Positions 45,109 through 55,136 of a DNA stretch of 64,000 nt are shown piece after piece. The notes below the pieces were generated by a model. That model was not told the origin of the DNA and made no database searches. It saw nothing but the letters and a program-made list of their open reading frames with translations. Origin of the DNA: Wohlfahrtiimonas chitiniclastica DSM 18708 (GTDB taxonomy: Bacteria > Pseudomonadota > Gammaproteobacteria > Cardiobacteriales > Wohlfahrtiimonadaceae). Positions within the stretch are counted from its first letter, which is position 1; each line of letters starts with the position of its first letter. The stretch is taken from NCBI RefSeq assembly GCF_000375345.1, contig NZ_AQXD01000001.1, positions 58,807-122,806 of the forward strand, in the 5' to 3' direction. The position numbers and the translations under genes were made by a program.

Positions 45109-46398
45109 ATGTTCGAAAACGAAAGTCAGACACGAAGTGGAGATCAAGCCGTTCTTGTGAGTCTACAGACACAAGATGCCCATGCAGAAGAAATTGTAGA
45201 ATTCCAAGAGCTGGTCAAAGCTGCGGACGTGAGCGAGCTTACCTTGATTAAAGGCAAGCTCGCAACGCCGAATCAAAAATACTTCTTAGGTTTAGGAAAG
45301 GTTGAAGAGGTTTTAGAAGCTGTCAATGCGCTTGAGGCGAATGTTGTCATCGTTAATCATGAACTCTCTCCTTCACAAAATCGTAACCTAGAACGTTTCT
45401 TAAAAGTCCGTGTGGTCGATCGTACGGCACTCATCCTTGACATATTTGCACAGCGTGCAGAAAGCTTTGAAGGTAAACTTCAGGTGGAGCTTGCGCAATT
45501 GACGCACATTTCCTCGCGTTTGGTGCGCATGTGGACGCATTTAGACAGTTTGCGTGGCGGTAGCGTGGGTCTGCGTGGTCCCGGTGAATCTCAGCTTGAG
45601 ATGGATAAACGCATGATTGGGCTACGCATTAAGCAGCTCAAAAAGAAATTAGAAAAAGTCCAACAAACCCGCGAGCAAGGACAAGCACTGCGCAATCGTT
45701 TAGGCGTGCCAGTTGTGGCGCTTGTCGGTTATACGAATGCGGGTAAATCGAGTCTATTTAACCGTTTAACAGATGCGGGCACTTATGTGGAAGATAAGCT
45801 CTTTGCCACGCTTGATCCTAAGCATCGCACACTCTTTTTAGAAAACATTGGCGATGTGGTGTTGATCGATACGGTGGGTTTTATCTCTAAATTGCCCCAT
45901 GAGCTTGTCACCGCATTCCATTCTACTTTACAAAGTGCAGCCGATGCTGATCTCTTATTAGAAGTGATCGATGCTGGTGATCCTGAGCGCGAATTTAAAA
46001 GCGAGCAGGTGGCGAATGTCTTGGTGGACATTGGTGCAGAAGCTGTGCCGCGCATTCAAGTGAACAATAAAATTGATTTATTAGAAAATGTCGAGCCGCA
46101 TGTCATTTATAACGATGAACAGCAGCCGTCTGCTGTGTGGATTTCGGCAGAAAAAGATTTAGGGATTCAAGCCCTTAAAGATGCCATTGGTGATTATTTT
46201 AAAGATCAACATGTGACGAAAAATGTTGTTCTCCCGCCATCACAAGGGCGATTACGTGCTAAGCTATTTGCATTAAATGCCGTTAAAAATGAGTCTGTGA
46301 ATGAACAAGGTGAATTTGAAATGGCATTATTGATGCATAAAGCTGAGTGGGACCGCTTGTTAAAGCATGATGTTGATGCCCAAAAATACCTCAACTAG
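45109..46398 (+). CDS. hflX: Ribosome-associated GTPase HflX
   Basis: 429 residues: N-terminal HflX domain with 'VNHELSPSQNRNLE' and the glycine-rich 'GSVGLRGPGESQLE', then the G domain with 'GYTNAGKSSLFNRL', 'DTVGFI' and 'NKID'. It splits stalled ribosomes, notably after heat shock. It lies 55 bp after hfq, as in other gammaproteobacteria. Confidence 0.96.
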   Translation: MFENESQTRSGDQAVLVSLQTQDAHAEEIVEFQELVKAADVSELTLIKGKLATPNQKYFLGLGKVEEVLEAVNALEANVVIVNHELSPSQNRNLERFLKVRVVDRTALILDIFAQRAESFEGKLQVELAQLTHISSRLVRMWTHLDSLRGGSVGLRGPGESQLEMDKRMIGLRIKQLKKKLEKVQQTREQGQALRNRLGVPVVALVGYTNAGKSSLFNRLTDAGTYVEDKLFATLDPKHRTLFLENIGDVVLIDTVGFISKLPHELVTAFHSTLQSAADADLLLEVIDAGDPEREFKSEQVANVLVDIGAEAVPRIQVNNKIDLLENVEPHVIYNDEQQPSAVWISAEKDLGIQALKDAIGDYFKDQHVTKNVVLPPSQGRLRAKLFALNAVKNESVNEQGEFEMALLMHKAEWDRLLKHDVDAQKYLN

Positions 46399-46416
46399 AG
46401 ATTTTAGGTGCAATTT

Positions 46417-46470
46417 ATGGCAAAAATTGGTAGCGTATGGCAAGTTTTGTCTAAAAATTCTTTAATTTAA
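46417..46470 (+). CDS. Possible 17-residue peptide between hflX and hflK
   Basis: 'MAKIGSVWQVLSKNSLI' with AGGTG six bases before the ATG. The frame fills the hflX-hflK gap and its TAA runs straight into the GGGA in front of the 46478 ATG. It could be a small protein, a coupling leader, or chance. No family recognised. Confidence 0.3.
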   Translation: MAKIGSVWQVLSKNSLI

Positions 46471-46498
46471 GGGAAAGATGAAAGAGAGTACTGTAGAA

Positions 46499-47755
46499 AT
46501 GGCTTGGAATGAGCCTAAAAATGGTCAAAATTCGGGGGGGTCTAACGAGCCGCCACGTGGTCAAGATCAAAAACCAAAGCAAGAGGATATGCCAGATTTA
46601 GACGTTTTATTGAAAGATTTAAAAAATAAAATGTTTGGTAAATCTTCAAACAATGGTGGGAATGGCAATCAGCCAAATCAAGCACCTCGATCACCTAGCA
46701 AAATGCCCAATAATTTAAGCGGCAAAGTGATGGGCTTTGGTGCATTTGTGGTGTTCATTTTATGGATGCTCACGGGCATTTATATCGTGGATACGGGTAA
46801 CAATGCCGTGGTGCTTTTTTTAGGTAAAGAGCAATCGGTCACAGGTCCTGGTATGCATTGGCGCTTCCCATCCCCAATTGGTGAGCACCGCATCATCAAC
46901 GTTGAGAACCGTTTCTCCGCGACAATTGGCACAAATAAAGAGACCATGATGCTCACAAAAGATGAAGCGATCGTGGATGTGCGCGTTGAAGTGCAATATG
47001 AAATTGATCGTCAAGATCCTGCGGCCTATTGGTTTGCCTCTAGCAATCCTGATGGCACGCTTCGCGATGTGGTGGAAAGTGCTTTGCGTGAACGTGTGGG
47101 TCAAACCAGTTTAGATGCCATTTTAACGTCAGGGCGCGCACAATTGGTGGCAGAGGTTAAATCCTTAGCACAACAAGTGCTCGATTCTTATGGCGTGGGC
47201 TTAAAAATCACCAATGTGAACTTAGTGGATGCGCAAGCACCAAAATCCGTGCAAGCAGCCTTTACAGATGCCATCAAAGCACGTGAAGATGAACAGCGCA
47301 TGATCAACCAAGCGAACACTTATGTCACAGATGTGTTAGCACGCATCAATGGTGAAGTTGAACGTGAATTGGCTCAAGCGGAAGGTTATAAACAAAGTGT
47401 TGTGGCTAAAGCAGAAGGTGAGGCGGCACGCTTTACGTTATTAAATACCGCGTATGCTAAATCCCCTGTGATCATGCGTCAGCGCTTGTATTTAGATGCG
47501 ATGGAAAACATTTTCCAAACCACCAATAAAGTGTTGATGAATACACAAAGCAATAATTTGATGGTGTTGCCGTTAGATCAGTTGTTGAGCAATGGTCAGC
47601 AACAAACCATTAAATTAGACATTGATTCCACAACGATTCGCGAATCTCAAAACAAAACTGCACCGCAAGCCATGTTGCCAAAACAGTCGGCAACGAGCGT
47701 GAATACCACCCCAGAGCGTGCTGTGAACATTCGCAGTCGCCAAGATGGTCGTTAA
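46499..47755 (+). CDS. hflK: FtsH modulator HflK
   Basis: 418 residues from ATG 46499 ('MAWNEPKNGQ', matching the HflK start 'MAWN'); an in-frame ATG at 46478 with AAGGGA close by would add seven residues. A Gly/Asn/Gln-rich cytoplasmic tail is followed by one membrane segment (about 78-98), an SPFH/band 7 domain ('VVLFLGKEQSVTGPGMHW') and coiled-coil. It forms a cage with HflC around FtsH in the inner membrane. Confidence 0.93.
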   Translation: MAWNEPKNGQNSGGSNEPPRGQDQKPKQEDMPDLDVLLKDLKNKMFGKSSNNGGNGNQPNQAPRSPSKMPNNLSGKVMGFGAFVVFILWMLTGIYIVDTGNNAVVLFLGKEQSVTGPGMHWRFPSPIGEHRIINVENRFSATIGTNKETMMLTKDEAIVDVRVEVQYEIDRQDPAAYWFASSNPDGTLRDVVESALRERVGQTSLDAILTSGRAQLVAEVKSLAQQVLDSYGVGLKITNVNLVDAQAPKSVQAAFTDAIKAREDEQRMINQANTYVTDVLARINGEVERELAQAEGYKQSVVAKAEGEAARFTLLNTAYAKSPVIMRQRLYLDAMENIFQTTNKVLMNTQSNNLMVLPLDQLLSNGQQQTIKLDIDSTTIRESQNKTAPQAMLPKQSATSVNTTPERAVNIRSRQDGR

Positions 47756-47773
47756 TTTAGAGTAGGGCAAGAC

Positions 47774-48658
47774 ATGAATCAGAGAATTACACAAATCGTG
47801 ATTGGCGCTGTTATTGCAGTGTTCTTATTAGCGAACTCCATTTACATTGTCAAACAGTGGGAAACGGCCATTCGCTTACAGTTTGGTGTTGTGCAACAAA
47901 ATAACATCGGGCCAGGTTTGCATTTTAAAGTGCCATTCATCAATACCATCAAAAAATTTGATCGTCGTTTACAAACCTTAGACACCGATCCTGAACCCTT
48001 TTTAACCCTTGAGAAGAAAAATCTCATCGTTGATACGTTTGTGCAATGGCGCGTTGAAGACCCAAAAGTTTTCTATGAGCGTGTACAAGGTAATCCTGCG
48101 CGTTTGAATAATTTATTGCGCCCTGTGGTGCAAGACAATTATCGTGCGGAATTTGCCAATCGTAATTTACAAGATGTGGTGGCAGGGATTGATGAAGTCA
48201 GCGGGAATACAACGCGTTCGATCATTCAAAATGACATCTTAAAAAATGTGCGTTTAACCGGTGAGCAATACGGAATTGCGATTGTTGACATGCGCATCAA
48301 AGGCGTTGAGTTGCCTGAAGATGTGAAGCAAAGCGTTTATGATCGTATGAACAGTGAACGCGAACGTGCGGCAAAAGAGTTCCGTGCCCGCGGTGAAGCA
48401 ACATATGTTGAAAAGGTTGCCAAAGCCGATAAAGAGCGCGAAATTCGTTTAGCCGATGCGTATAAGAAAGCGGAAATTTTACGCGGTGAAGGCGATGCCA
48501 CTGCCGCAGAAGTCTATGCAAAATCGTTCTCGGCCAATCCTGAGTTTTACGAATTTAATCGTAGTTTAGAAGTGTACCAGAAGAGTATTAAGCAAGATGG
48601 CGACATCTTAATTCTCGATACGGATTCTGAATTCTTTAAATATTTTCAGCCTAAATAG
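47774..48658 (+). CDS. hflC: FtsH modulator HflC
   Basis: 294 residues, N-terminal membrane anchor (about 7-24), band 7 domain ('QWETAIRLQFGVVQQNNIGPG') and a charged helical region ('RERAAKEFRARGEA'). Pairs with HflK, 18 bp upstream, to restrain FtsH proteolysis of membrane proteins. Confidence 0.95.
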   Translation: MNQRITQIVIGAVIAVFLLANSIYIVKQWETAIRLQFGVVQQNNIGPGLHFKVPFINTIKKFDRRLQTLDTDPEPFLTLEKKNLIVDTFVQWRVEDPKVFYERVQGNPARLNNLLRPVVQDNYRAEFANRNLQDVVAGIDEVSGNTTRSIIQNDILKNVRLTGEQYGIAIVDMRIKGVELPEDVKQSVYDRMNSERERAAKEFRARGEATYVEKVAKADKEREIRLADAYKKAEILRGEGDATAAEVYAKSFSANPEFYEFNRSLEVYQKSIKQDGDILILDTDSEFFKYFQPK

Positions 48659-48710
48659 CGTGCGAAAACATCATTGAATTGCATTTCTTTTTTTTTTATT
48701 CAAAATTTGA

Positions 48711-50027
<1,317 letters not shown>

Positions 50028-50052
50028 GATTCATTGCATCAAAGATTAAATG

Positions 50053-50077
50053 AAAAGGGCCAAGGGCCCTTTTTTTA
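50053..50077 (+). terminator. Terminator after purA
   Basis: Stem AAAAGGGCC (50053-50061) with GGCCCTTTT (50065-50073), T-run. Confidence 0.82.
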
Positions 50078-50145
50078 TGTCAGGCGTTGAAACGCAGCAG
50101 TGTCAATGATAGGGTAAAACCTTCCGTTCATTCAAAAGAGTCACC

Positions 50146-50748
50146 ATGGCAAAGGATTATCAAAAACAATTAAAACAGGTCAAAGCCGTCATTCGTCGCG
50201 ATGAATTGAAGGCAAAGATGGCGGCGGCTGTGCAAAAGCCCATGGCACCTGAGCCAGAGTTTGCAAGCGTGATGAAAGATGTGAAGCGCATTTACAGTGA
50301 TCGCGTTGATCCATTGACTTTGAGGCCAAAGCGCAAAGTGCGTGTGCGTCCTCATTATGAAGAGATCGAATATGATTATTTCTATATTGGTGAAACCTAT
50401 GAGGCCGCGCCCATTCAGCACTCAAAAAATGGGCAGGGCAACCGTGATGTGCAAAAGCTTCAGCAGCGCACTTATCGCATTGTAGAGAGCTTAGATCTGC
50501 ATGGTCATAAAATGGATGGGCTAGATGAGCTATTGACGGAATTTTGCCATTATGTGCAGTCTAAGGGCGTGTGTGGGCGCATCATCCATGGCAGCGGTTT
50601 AGGGTCTAAGAATTTTACGCCGATTTTGAAAAATCATGTGCGCCGCTGGTTGTATGAATATCCTGAAGTGCTCGCTTATACAGAAGAGCGCAATAATGAT
50701 GGCGCGGTTATTTTTTTATTAAAGCGTAAAGCTTGGGTGAAAGAATAA
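50146..50748 (+). CDS. Smr domain protein
   Basis: 200 residues. The C-terminal Smr domain (about 110-195) shows 'ESLDLHGHKMDGLDELL' and the loop 'GRIIHGSGLGSKN', close to the consensus LDLHG...HGxG. The N-terminal half is basic and disordered-looking. Gammaproteobacterial proteins of this plan (SmrA/SmrB type) are nucleases; SmrB cleaves mRNA at collided ribosomes. Which type this is cannot be told by eye. Confidence 0.88.
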   Translation: MAKDYQKQLKQVKAVIRRDELKAKMAAAVQKPMAPEPEFASVMKDVKRIYSDRVDPLTLRPKRKVRVRPHYEEIEYDYFYIGETYEAAPIQHSKNGQGNRDVQKLQQRTYRIVESLDLHGHKMDGLDELLTEFCHYVQSKGVCGRIIHGSGLGSKNFTPILKNHVRRWLYEYPEVLAYTEERNNDGAVIFLLKRKAWVKE

Positions 50749-50750
50749 AA

Positions 50751-50770
50751 AAACCGCCCGAAGGCGGTTT
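50751..50770. terminator. Bidirectional terminator, Smr gene and gltS
   Basis: AAACCGCC/GGCGGTTT stem. On the minus strand the loop is TTCG and a T8-like run follows, a strong stop for gltS. Confidence 0.85.
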
Positions 50771-50793
50771 GATCAATTGGTTACTTCACACAT

Positions 50794-52002
50794 TTATGAG
50801 AAATAGTTGATGAGATAGGTGTGATAAGGGATCGACACAATGTCGATTAATACTGCACCACTTAACGGCACAATCATCAATGCGCGAGTGGAGATCACTT
50901 TGTAATGGTCACACACGCTCGTCATGTTTGCCATAGCATTTGGCGTTGCGCCTAAACCATGACCCATTAAACCTGCACACATGACAGCTGCATCATAGTT
51001 TTTGCCAAGCACTCGGAAGACAAAGAAAACAGCAAAGAGCACAATAAAGGTCACTTGTAGCAATAAAATGATGAGTAATGGTAACGCAATGTCGCTCAAT
51101 TCCCAGATTTTAAGGGACATCATCGCCATTGTTAAGAATAAACCGAGCGATACGCCTGAGATTAAATCAATGGATTTTTGATGCAAATTCACGATGCGCA
51201 CAGAATCATTGAGGTTACGGACCACGATGGCAATGATCATTGCGCCCACATAACTCGGCAGAGAAAAGCCTGTCCATGTTGTGAATTGCTCAGAGGCAAT
51301 GCGCCCAACCACCATAATGCCAAGGATGATGGCGAGTACCTTCAAAAAGGCAGTCACATCAATTTCTTTAATGGCATTTGCTAAAGTTTTCGGCTCATTC
51401 GGGAGGTTTTGCGCATCATCAATGGCTTCGATTTTGACGTTGTGACGTTTGATTAAAAAGCGTGCCACAGGTCCACCTAAAATGCTGCCAGCAATCAAAC
51501 CAAAAGTTGCCGCGGCAATGGCAGCAACAGCCGCCGATGAGTGTCCTAAACCTTCTGCCATGCCACCAAAGGCAGCTGCGCCACCATGTCCACCGGTTAA
51601 TGAGACTGCGCCAGCCATCACGCCTAAAATCGGATCAGCCCCCAATGATAAGGCAATGCCAACGCCAAACGTATTTTGAAAGAGCGCCAAAAACCAACAG
51701 ATGCATAAGTAAATCAGAAGCAATTTGCCGCCACTTTTGAGGATGCGAAAGCTGCCATCAATCCCAACGGTGGTGAAAAATGCCACCATCAAAAAGCTTT
51801 GGATGCTGGTGTCAAAGGAGAATGTTGCGAGCTCAAAACTTCTGAGCATCCAGATTACGATGCTGACGATGAAACCGCCAATCACGGGCGCTGGAATACA
51901 AAATTTTTGGAGCCATGAGAGGCGATTTTTTAAAAATAAACCCAATAGCAGGCATAAAACTGTTAAAAAGAGCGTACTGAGTGAGTCAAGGTGCAAGTTC
52001 AT
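50794..52002 (-). CDS. gltS: Sodium/glutamate symporter GltS
   Basis: 402 residues, hydrophobic with about ten or more membrane segments in two inverted halves. 'GGHGGAAAFGGMAEGLG' and 'CAGLMGHGLGATPNAMANM' are the paired glycine-rich re-entrant loops of the GltS family. It imports glutamate with Na+. Its ATG overlaps the hutG stop (ATGA), so uptake and production of glutamate are tied in one transcript. Confidence 0.95.
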   Translation of the reverse strand: MNLHLDSLSTLFLTVLCLLLGLFLKNRLSWLQKFCIPAPVIGGFIVSIVIWMLRSFELATFSFDTSIQSFLMVAFFTTVGIDGSFRILKSGGKLLLIYLCICWFLALFQNTFGVGIALSLGADPILGVMAGAVSLTGGHGGAAAFGGMAEGLGHSSAAVAAIAAATFGLIAGSILGGPVARFLIKRHNVKIEAIDDAQNLPNEPKTLANAIKEIDVTAFLKVLAIILGIMVVGRIASEQFTTWTGFSLPSYVGAMIIAIVVRNLNDSVRIVNLHQKSIDLISGVSLGLFLTMAMMSLKIWELSDIALPLLIILLLQVTFIVLFAVFFVFRVLGKNYDAAVMCAGLMGHGLGATPNAMANMTSVCDHYKVISTRALMIVPLSGAVLIDIVSIPYHTYLINYFS

Positions 52003-52934
52003 GAAGGCTCCTTCTGAATGTGGTATTGAATGAATTGGTAAGCGATGAAAGCGGCCAATTTCGTGGTGCGCTGATCAATGTCAAAGTTAGGATTGCACTC
52101 TACAATGTCCAATAAGCGCACTTTGCCGCTGTCAATGAGGTGAGTGAATAAGGCTTCAAATGTGGCAACGCTGATGCCGCGCACCGCAGGCGCACTGACG
52201 CCAGGGGCAATGAAGTTTGAAAACACATCTAAATCAATGGTGATGTAAATGTGATCCACAGTATTCACAAATGTGGTGAGGGTGTTGAGTGTTTGCTTGA
52301 GGTCTGCAAGATCTGTATCCATCACATATGTGGCATTGAGCTGATCGGCCGTATTAAACAATGCGCGTGTATTGGCGTGGGCTGCAATGCCAAGCACAAG
52401 ATAATGAAAGGGTTGATCATGCGCTTGGCATAGGTGAGCGGCATTTAAAAATGGCGTGCCAGAGGTGTTTTCATCGGCGGCTCTTAAATCAAAGTGCGCA
52501 TCAAAATTGATGATGCCAATGGATTCATTCGGATGCTGCTGTGCCACATGGTGAAAAATGCCTTGAAAGCTGCCATAAGCTGTTTCGTGGCCACCGCCTA
52601 ACACAATGGGCGTGATGCCTTGATTCATCAACATCGTCACTTTTTCCCCAAGTTGAACTTGGGCAGCTTCTAAATCTTGATGCTCAACGCTGACATTGCC
52701 AAAATCTTTGAGGCTAAATGCTTGATGTACAGGGAAACTCGCCATTTGCTTTCGGATCAAATCAGGAGCCGCTGCTGCACCTAATCGGCCTTGATTGCGG
52801 CGCACGCCTTCATCACTTTCAAAGCCGAGTAAGCCAAATTGTGGGGCAGTGGATTGATTGATCACTTGAAATAGGCGGCGATGGCAAACATCATCGCCAT
52901 CAAAGCGTCCGGACCAGACAAATGGATCAGACAT
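51999..52934 (-). CDS. hutG: Formimidoylglutamase
   Basis: 311 residues of the arginase/agmatinase fold. Metal-binding motifs: 'GGGHETAYGSF', 'INFDAHFDLR' and 'TIDLDVFSN'. The N-terminus 'WSGRFDGDDVCHRRLFQVI' fits HutG, which hydrolyses N-formimidoyl-L-glutamate to glutamate and formamide, the last step of histidine use. ATG 52934 has AAGGAG seven bases upstream; the longer open frame overlaps iclR. hutH, hutU and hutI are not in the window. Another ureohydrolase remains possible. Confidence 0.85.
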   Translation of the reverse strand: MSDPFVWSGRFDGDDVCHRRLFQVINQSTAPQFGLLGFESDEGVRRNQGRLGAAAAPDLIRKQMASFPVHQAFSLKDFGNVSVEHQDLEAAQVQLGEKVTMLMNQGITPIVLGGGHETAYGSFQGIFHHVAQQHPNESIGIINFDAHFDLRAADENTSGTPFLNAAHLCQAHDQPFHYLVLGIAAHANTRALFNTADQLNATYVMDTDLADLKQTLNTLTTFVNTVDHIYITIDLDVFSNFIAPGVSAPAVRGISVATFEALFTHLIDSGKVRLLDIVECNPNFDIDQRTTKLAAFIAYQFIQYHIQKEPS

Positions 52935-52956
52935 GAAAACTCCTTTGGTTAAATTT

Positions 52957-53685
52957 TTATTGGTCGTGGCCAATTAAGGCGGTAATGGCGGCGCTCGCTT
53001 CTAAAATGGCTTCAATCCACTGTGTTTCATGGGCGCTGCCACGGAAATAGGGGGCCATCAATGTCACCACTGCAATGGCGGACTGATGACGGAAAATGGG
53101 GGCAGAGATGCCAAGTACCCCAGGATCAATCTCGCCCATTGTACGGCCATAGCCTTGGGCGCGGATGCGTGCTAAATCCGTGATGAGGGTTTCTTTCTCT
53201 GGGCAATCTTTTGGGTAGGCATGTTCGATGATGGCATTGCCAATCGCTGCTTCTTTAAAAGCGAGCAAGGTTTTACCGCTTGCCCCTAATGTTAATTGAT
53301 TGACGCGACCGGGCAAAAATGAGCAGCGCAGCGCTTGTTCACTCTCCACCATTTTAATGCAGATGGTTTCTGTGTAATCTGCCACCACAATGCCCGCAGA
53401 TTCCCCTGTTACATCACAAAGGTTTTGCAACACCGCATCAACATCATCATTAAAGATGGAATAGGTTTGATGCAAATGTTGTCCCTTTAAGCTTTGGGCA
53501 CCTAAAGTATAGGCCCCATATTTTCGGGATGGTGTAACAAATTCCCATTCTATGAGAATATTTAAAATCCTATAAACCGAGGATAACGGGATGTTTAATG
53601 CCTGTGATATGTGCTTTGGGAAGACGGGTTTACCGCAAGAGGCAATATAAGACAGGATGTTCAATAATCTATCAGTGCTTTTCAT
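52957..53685 (-). CDS. IclR-family transcriptional regulator
   Basis: 242 residues: winged helix-turn-helix at 1-60 ('LNILSYIASCGKPVFPKHIS', 'LSSVYRILNIL') and an IclR effector domain with 'GASGKTLLAF' and 'GYGRTMGEIDPGVLGISAPI'. First gene of iclR-hutG-gltS with a 22-bp gap to hutG. It probably regulates its own operon in response to a histidine or glutamate metabolite; the ligand is inference. Confidence 0.92.
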   Translation of the reverse strand: MKSTDRLLNILSYIASCGKPVFPKHISQALNIPLSSVYRILNILIEWEFVTPSRKYGAYTLGAQSLKGQHLHQTYSIFNDDVDAVLQNLCDVTGESAGIVVADYTETICIKMVESEQALRCSFLPGRVNQLTLGASGKTLLAFKEAAIGNAIIEHAYPKDCPEKETLITDLARIRAQGYGRTMGEIDPGVLGISAPIFRHQSAIAVVTLMAPYFRGSAHETQWIEAILEASAAITALIGHDQ

Positions 53686-53775
53686 AATCTCACTCCTAGG
53701 ATTACAATAGCAATGATCTTTTTTGAAAACAAAAAATTTTCTTATTTTGTGAGAATATTTATTTTAGGTATAAAA

Positions 53776-53796
53776 AATCCCGCAGGGTGCGGGATT
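53776..53796 (-). terminator. Terminator of the M16 peptidase transcript
   Basis: Read leftward: AATCCCGCA-type stem of nine pairs (53776-53784, 53788-53796) followed by T6. It separates the peptidases from iclR. Confidence 0.82.
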
Positions 53797-53817
53797 GTGT
53801 GAACAGCTCAGTTTTGC

Positions 53818-55134
53818 TTACTCAGCAGCACCGCCAACAATCACAATGGTGAAGTCATCGGGGTGAATGTGTTTCTCAAATGCTTTTTGAATCTCTTCTT
53901 TCGTGATGGCACGGATGCGATCAGGATAGGTGTCATAATAATCTAGCGGTAGATCATATTGGGCAATGGTGAGTAACGCTGAGGCTAATCCACGGTTACT
54001 GCTTAATGCCAAAATGCTGCTGCCAATTAAATTATTTTTCGCACGTTCTAAATCTGCATCCATTGGGCCATTGGCGATGAATGCTTTGGTCTCTTTGAGG
54101 GTGGCTTCAATGGCATGTTCAACGCTCTCATTTTTAGTGGCCAGACCAATGGTGAAAGGACCATGGAGCAAGGTTGGGCTAAAATAGCTATAAATGCCGT
54201 AGGTTAAGCCTTGCTTTTCACGGATGTCCATCATCAAAAGGGATGTTAATCCGCTGCCACCTAACACATGATTGCCGAGCGTTAAGGGTAAAAAGTCAGG
54301 ATTGAAGCGATCAATGCTCACTTGACCCATCATGATTTGGCTTTGTGGGCCATTGAAAGGTTGACGCACCGTTTGTGCTTTAACGGCTTTGGCATCATTG
54401 CGAATGGGGCTCAATGTTTTGTCAGTTTTGCCAAGTTGTGCGCTCAATGCTGTACTGATGGCTTTAGCCTCTTGTTCCGACAAAGCGCCCACGATCACGA
54501 TATTGGCATCGGTGGCGTGGTAATAAGCCTCGCGGAAGGCTTTGACATCTTCAATCTTCATGGCTTTTAAAGAGGCTTCAAGCATTTCGCTTGTAACGCC
54601 TTGCAACTGATCTGGAAAGAGCAGGGATTGATACAGCTCGCCTGCAATCGCGCTTTGATTGTCTAAACGTGCTTTTTGTGCATCGATGGCTTGGGCGCGT
54701 TCACGATCAAAGATCGCCCCATCCATGCGAGGTGATGCCATCATCTCTGACCATAATTCAAGGGTGCGATTGAGCACAGCTTCATCTGTCAATGAGCGAA
54801 TATTGATGGTGGTGGTTGCAATGCTAGAACCCGCAGAAATGCTGCTGCCGATGTTTTCTAACGCTTCAGAGAAGGCATTTTCATCCATCTCTTTTGTGCC
54901 AAGAGTCATCATTGTGGCTGTCATAGCGGCTAAGCCATGTTGATCACCTTCACGAAAACTGCCAGCATCCATGGAGACGATGATGTCCACCATTGGGATT
55001 TCTGGTGCATTGATGAAGAGAACGCGGGCACCTTCATCGGTGCGCCACTCTTTGATTTTTGATTTCATGTCAGATGCCATTGCTGTGGTACTGATCGCTA
55101 GGCAGGTGAGAGTCATGATGATGCGTTTAAACAT
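53818..55134 (-). CDS. M16 family peptidase-like protein, non-catalytic partner
   Basis: 438 residues with a signal peptide ending 'TTAMA'. The fold marks of M16 proteins are present ('NHVLGGSGLTSLLMMDIREKQGLTYGIYSYF', in part), but the zinc motif HxxEH is replaced by 'HGLAAM'. In bacterial two-gene M16 systems one subunit carries the zinc site and the other completes the chamber. Its partner is the gene just upstream, two bases away. Periplasmic location follows from the signal peptide. Confidence 0.88.
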   Translation of the reverse strand: MFKRIIMTLTCLAISTTAMASDMKSKIKEWRTDEGARVLFINAPEIPMVDIIVSMDAGSFREGDQHGLAAMTATMMTLGTKEMDENAFSEALENIGSSISAGSSIATTTINIRSLTDEAVLNRTLELWSEMMASPRMDGAIFDRERAQAIDAQKARLDNQSAIAGELYQSLLFPDQLQGVTSEMLEASLKAMKIEDVKAFREAYYHATDANIVIVGALSEQEAKAISTALSAQLGKTDKTLSPIRNDAKAVKAQTVRQPFNGPQSQIMMGQVSIDRFNPDFLPLTLGNHVLGGSGLTSLLMMDIREKQGLTYGIYSYFSPTLLHGPFTIGLATKNESVEHAIEATLKETKAFIANGPMDADLERAKNNLIGSSILALSSNRGLASALLTIAQYDLPLDYYDTYPDRIRAITKEEIQKAFEKHIHPDDFTIVIVGGAAE

Positions 55135-55136
55135 GG

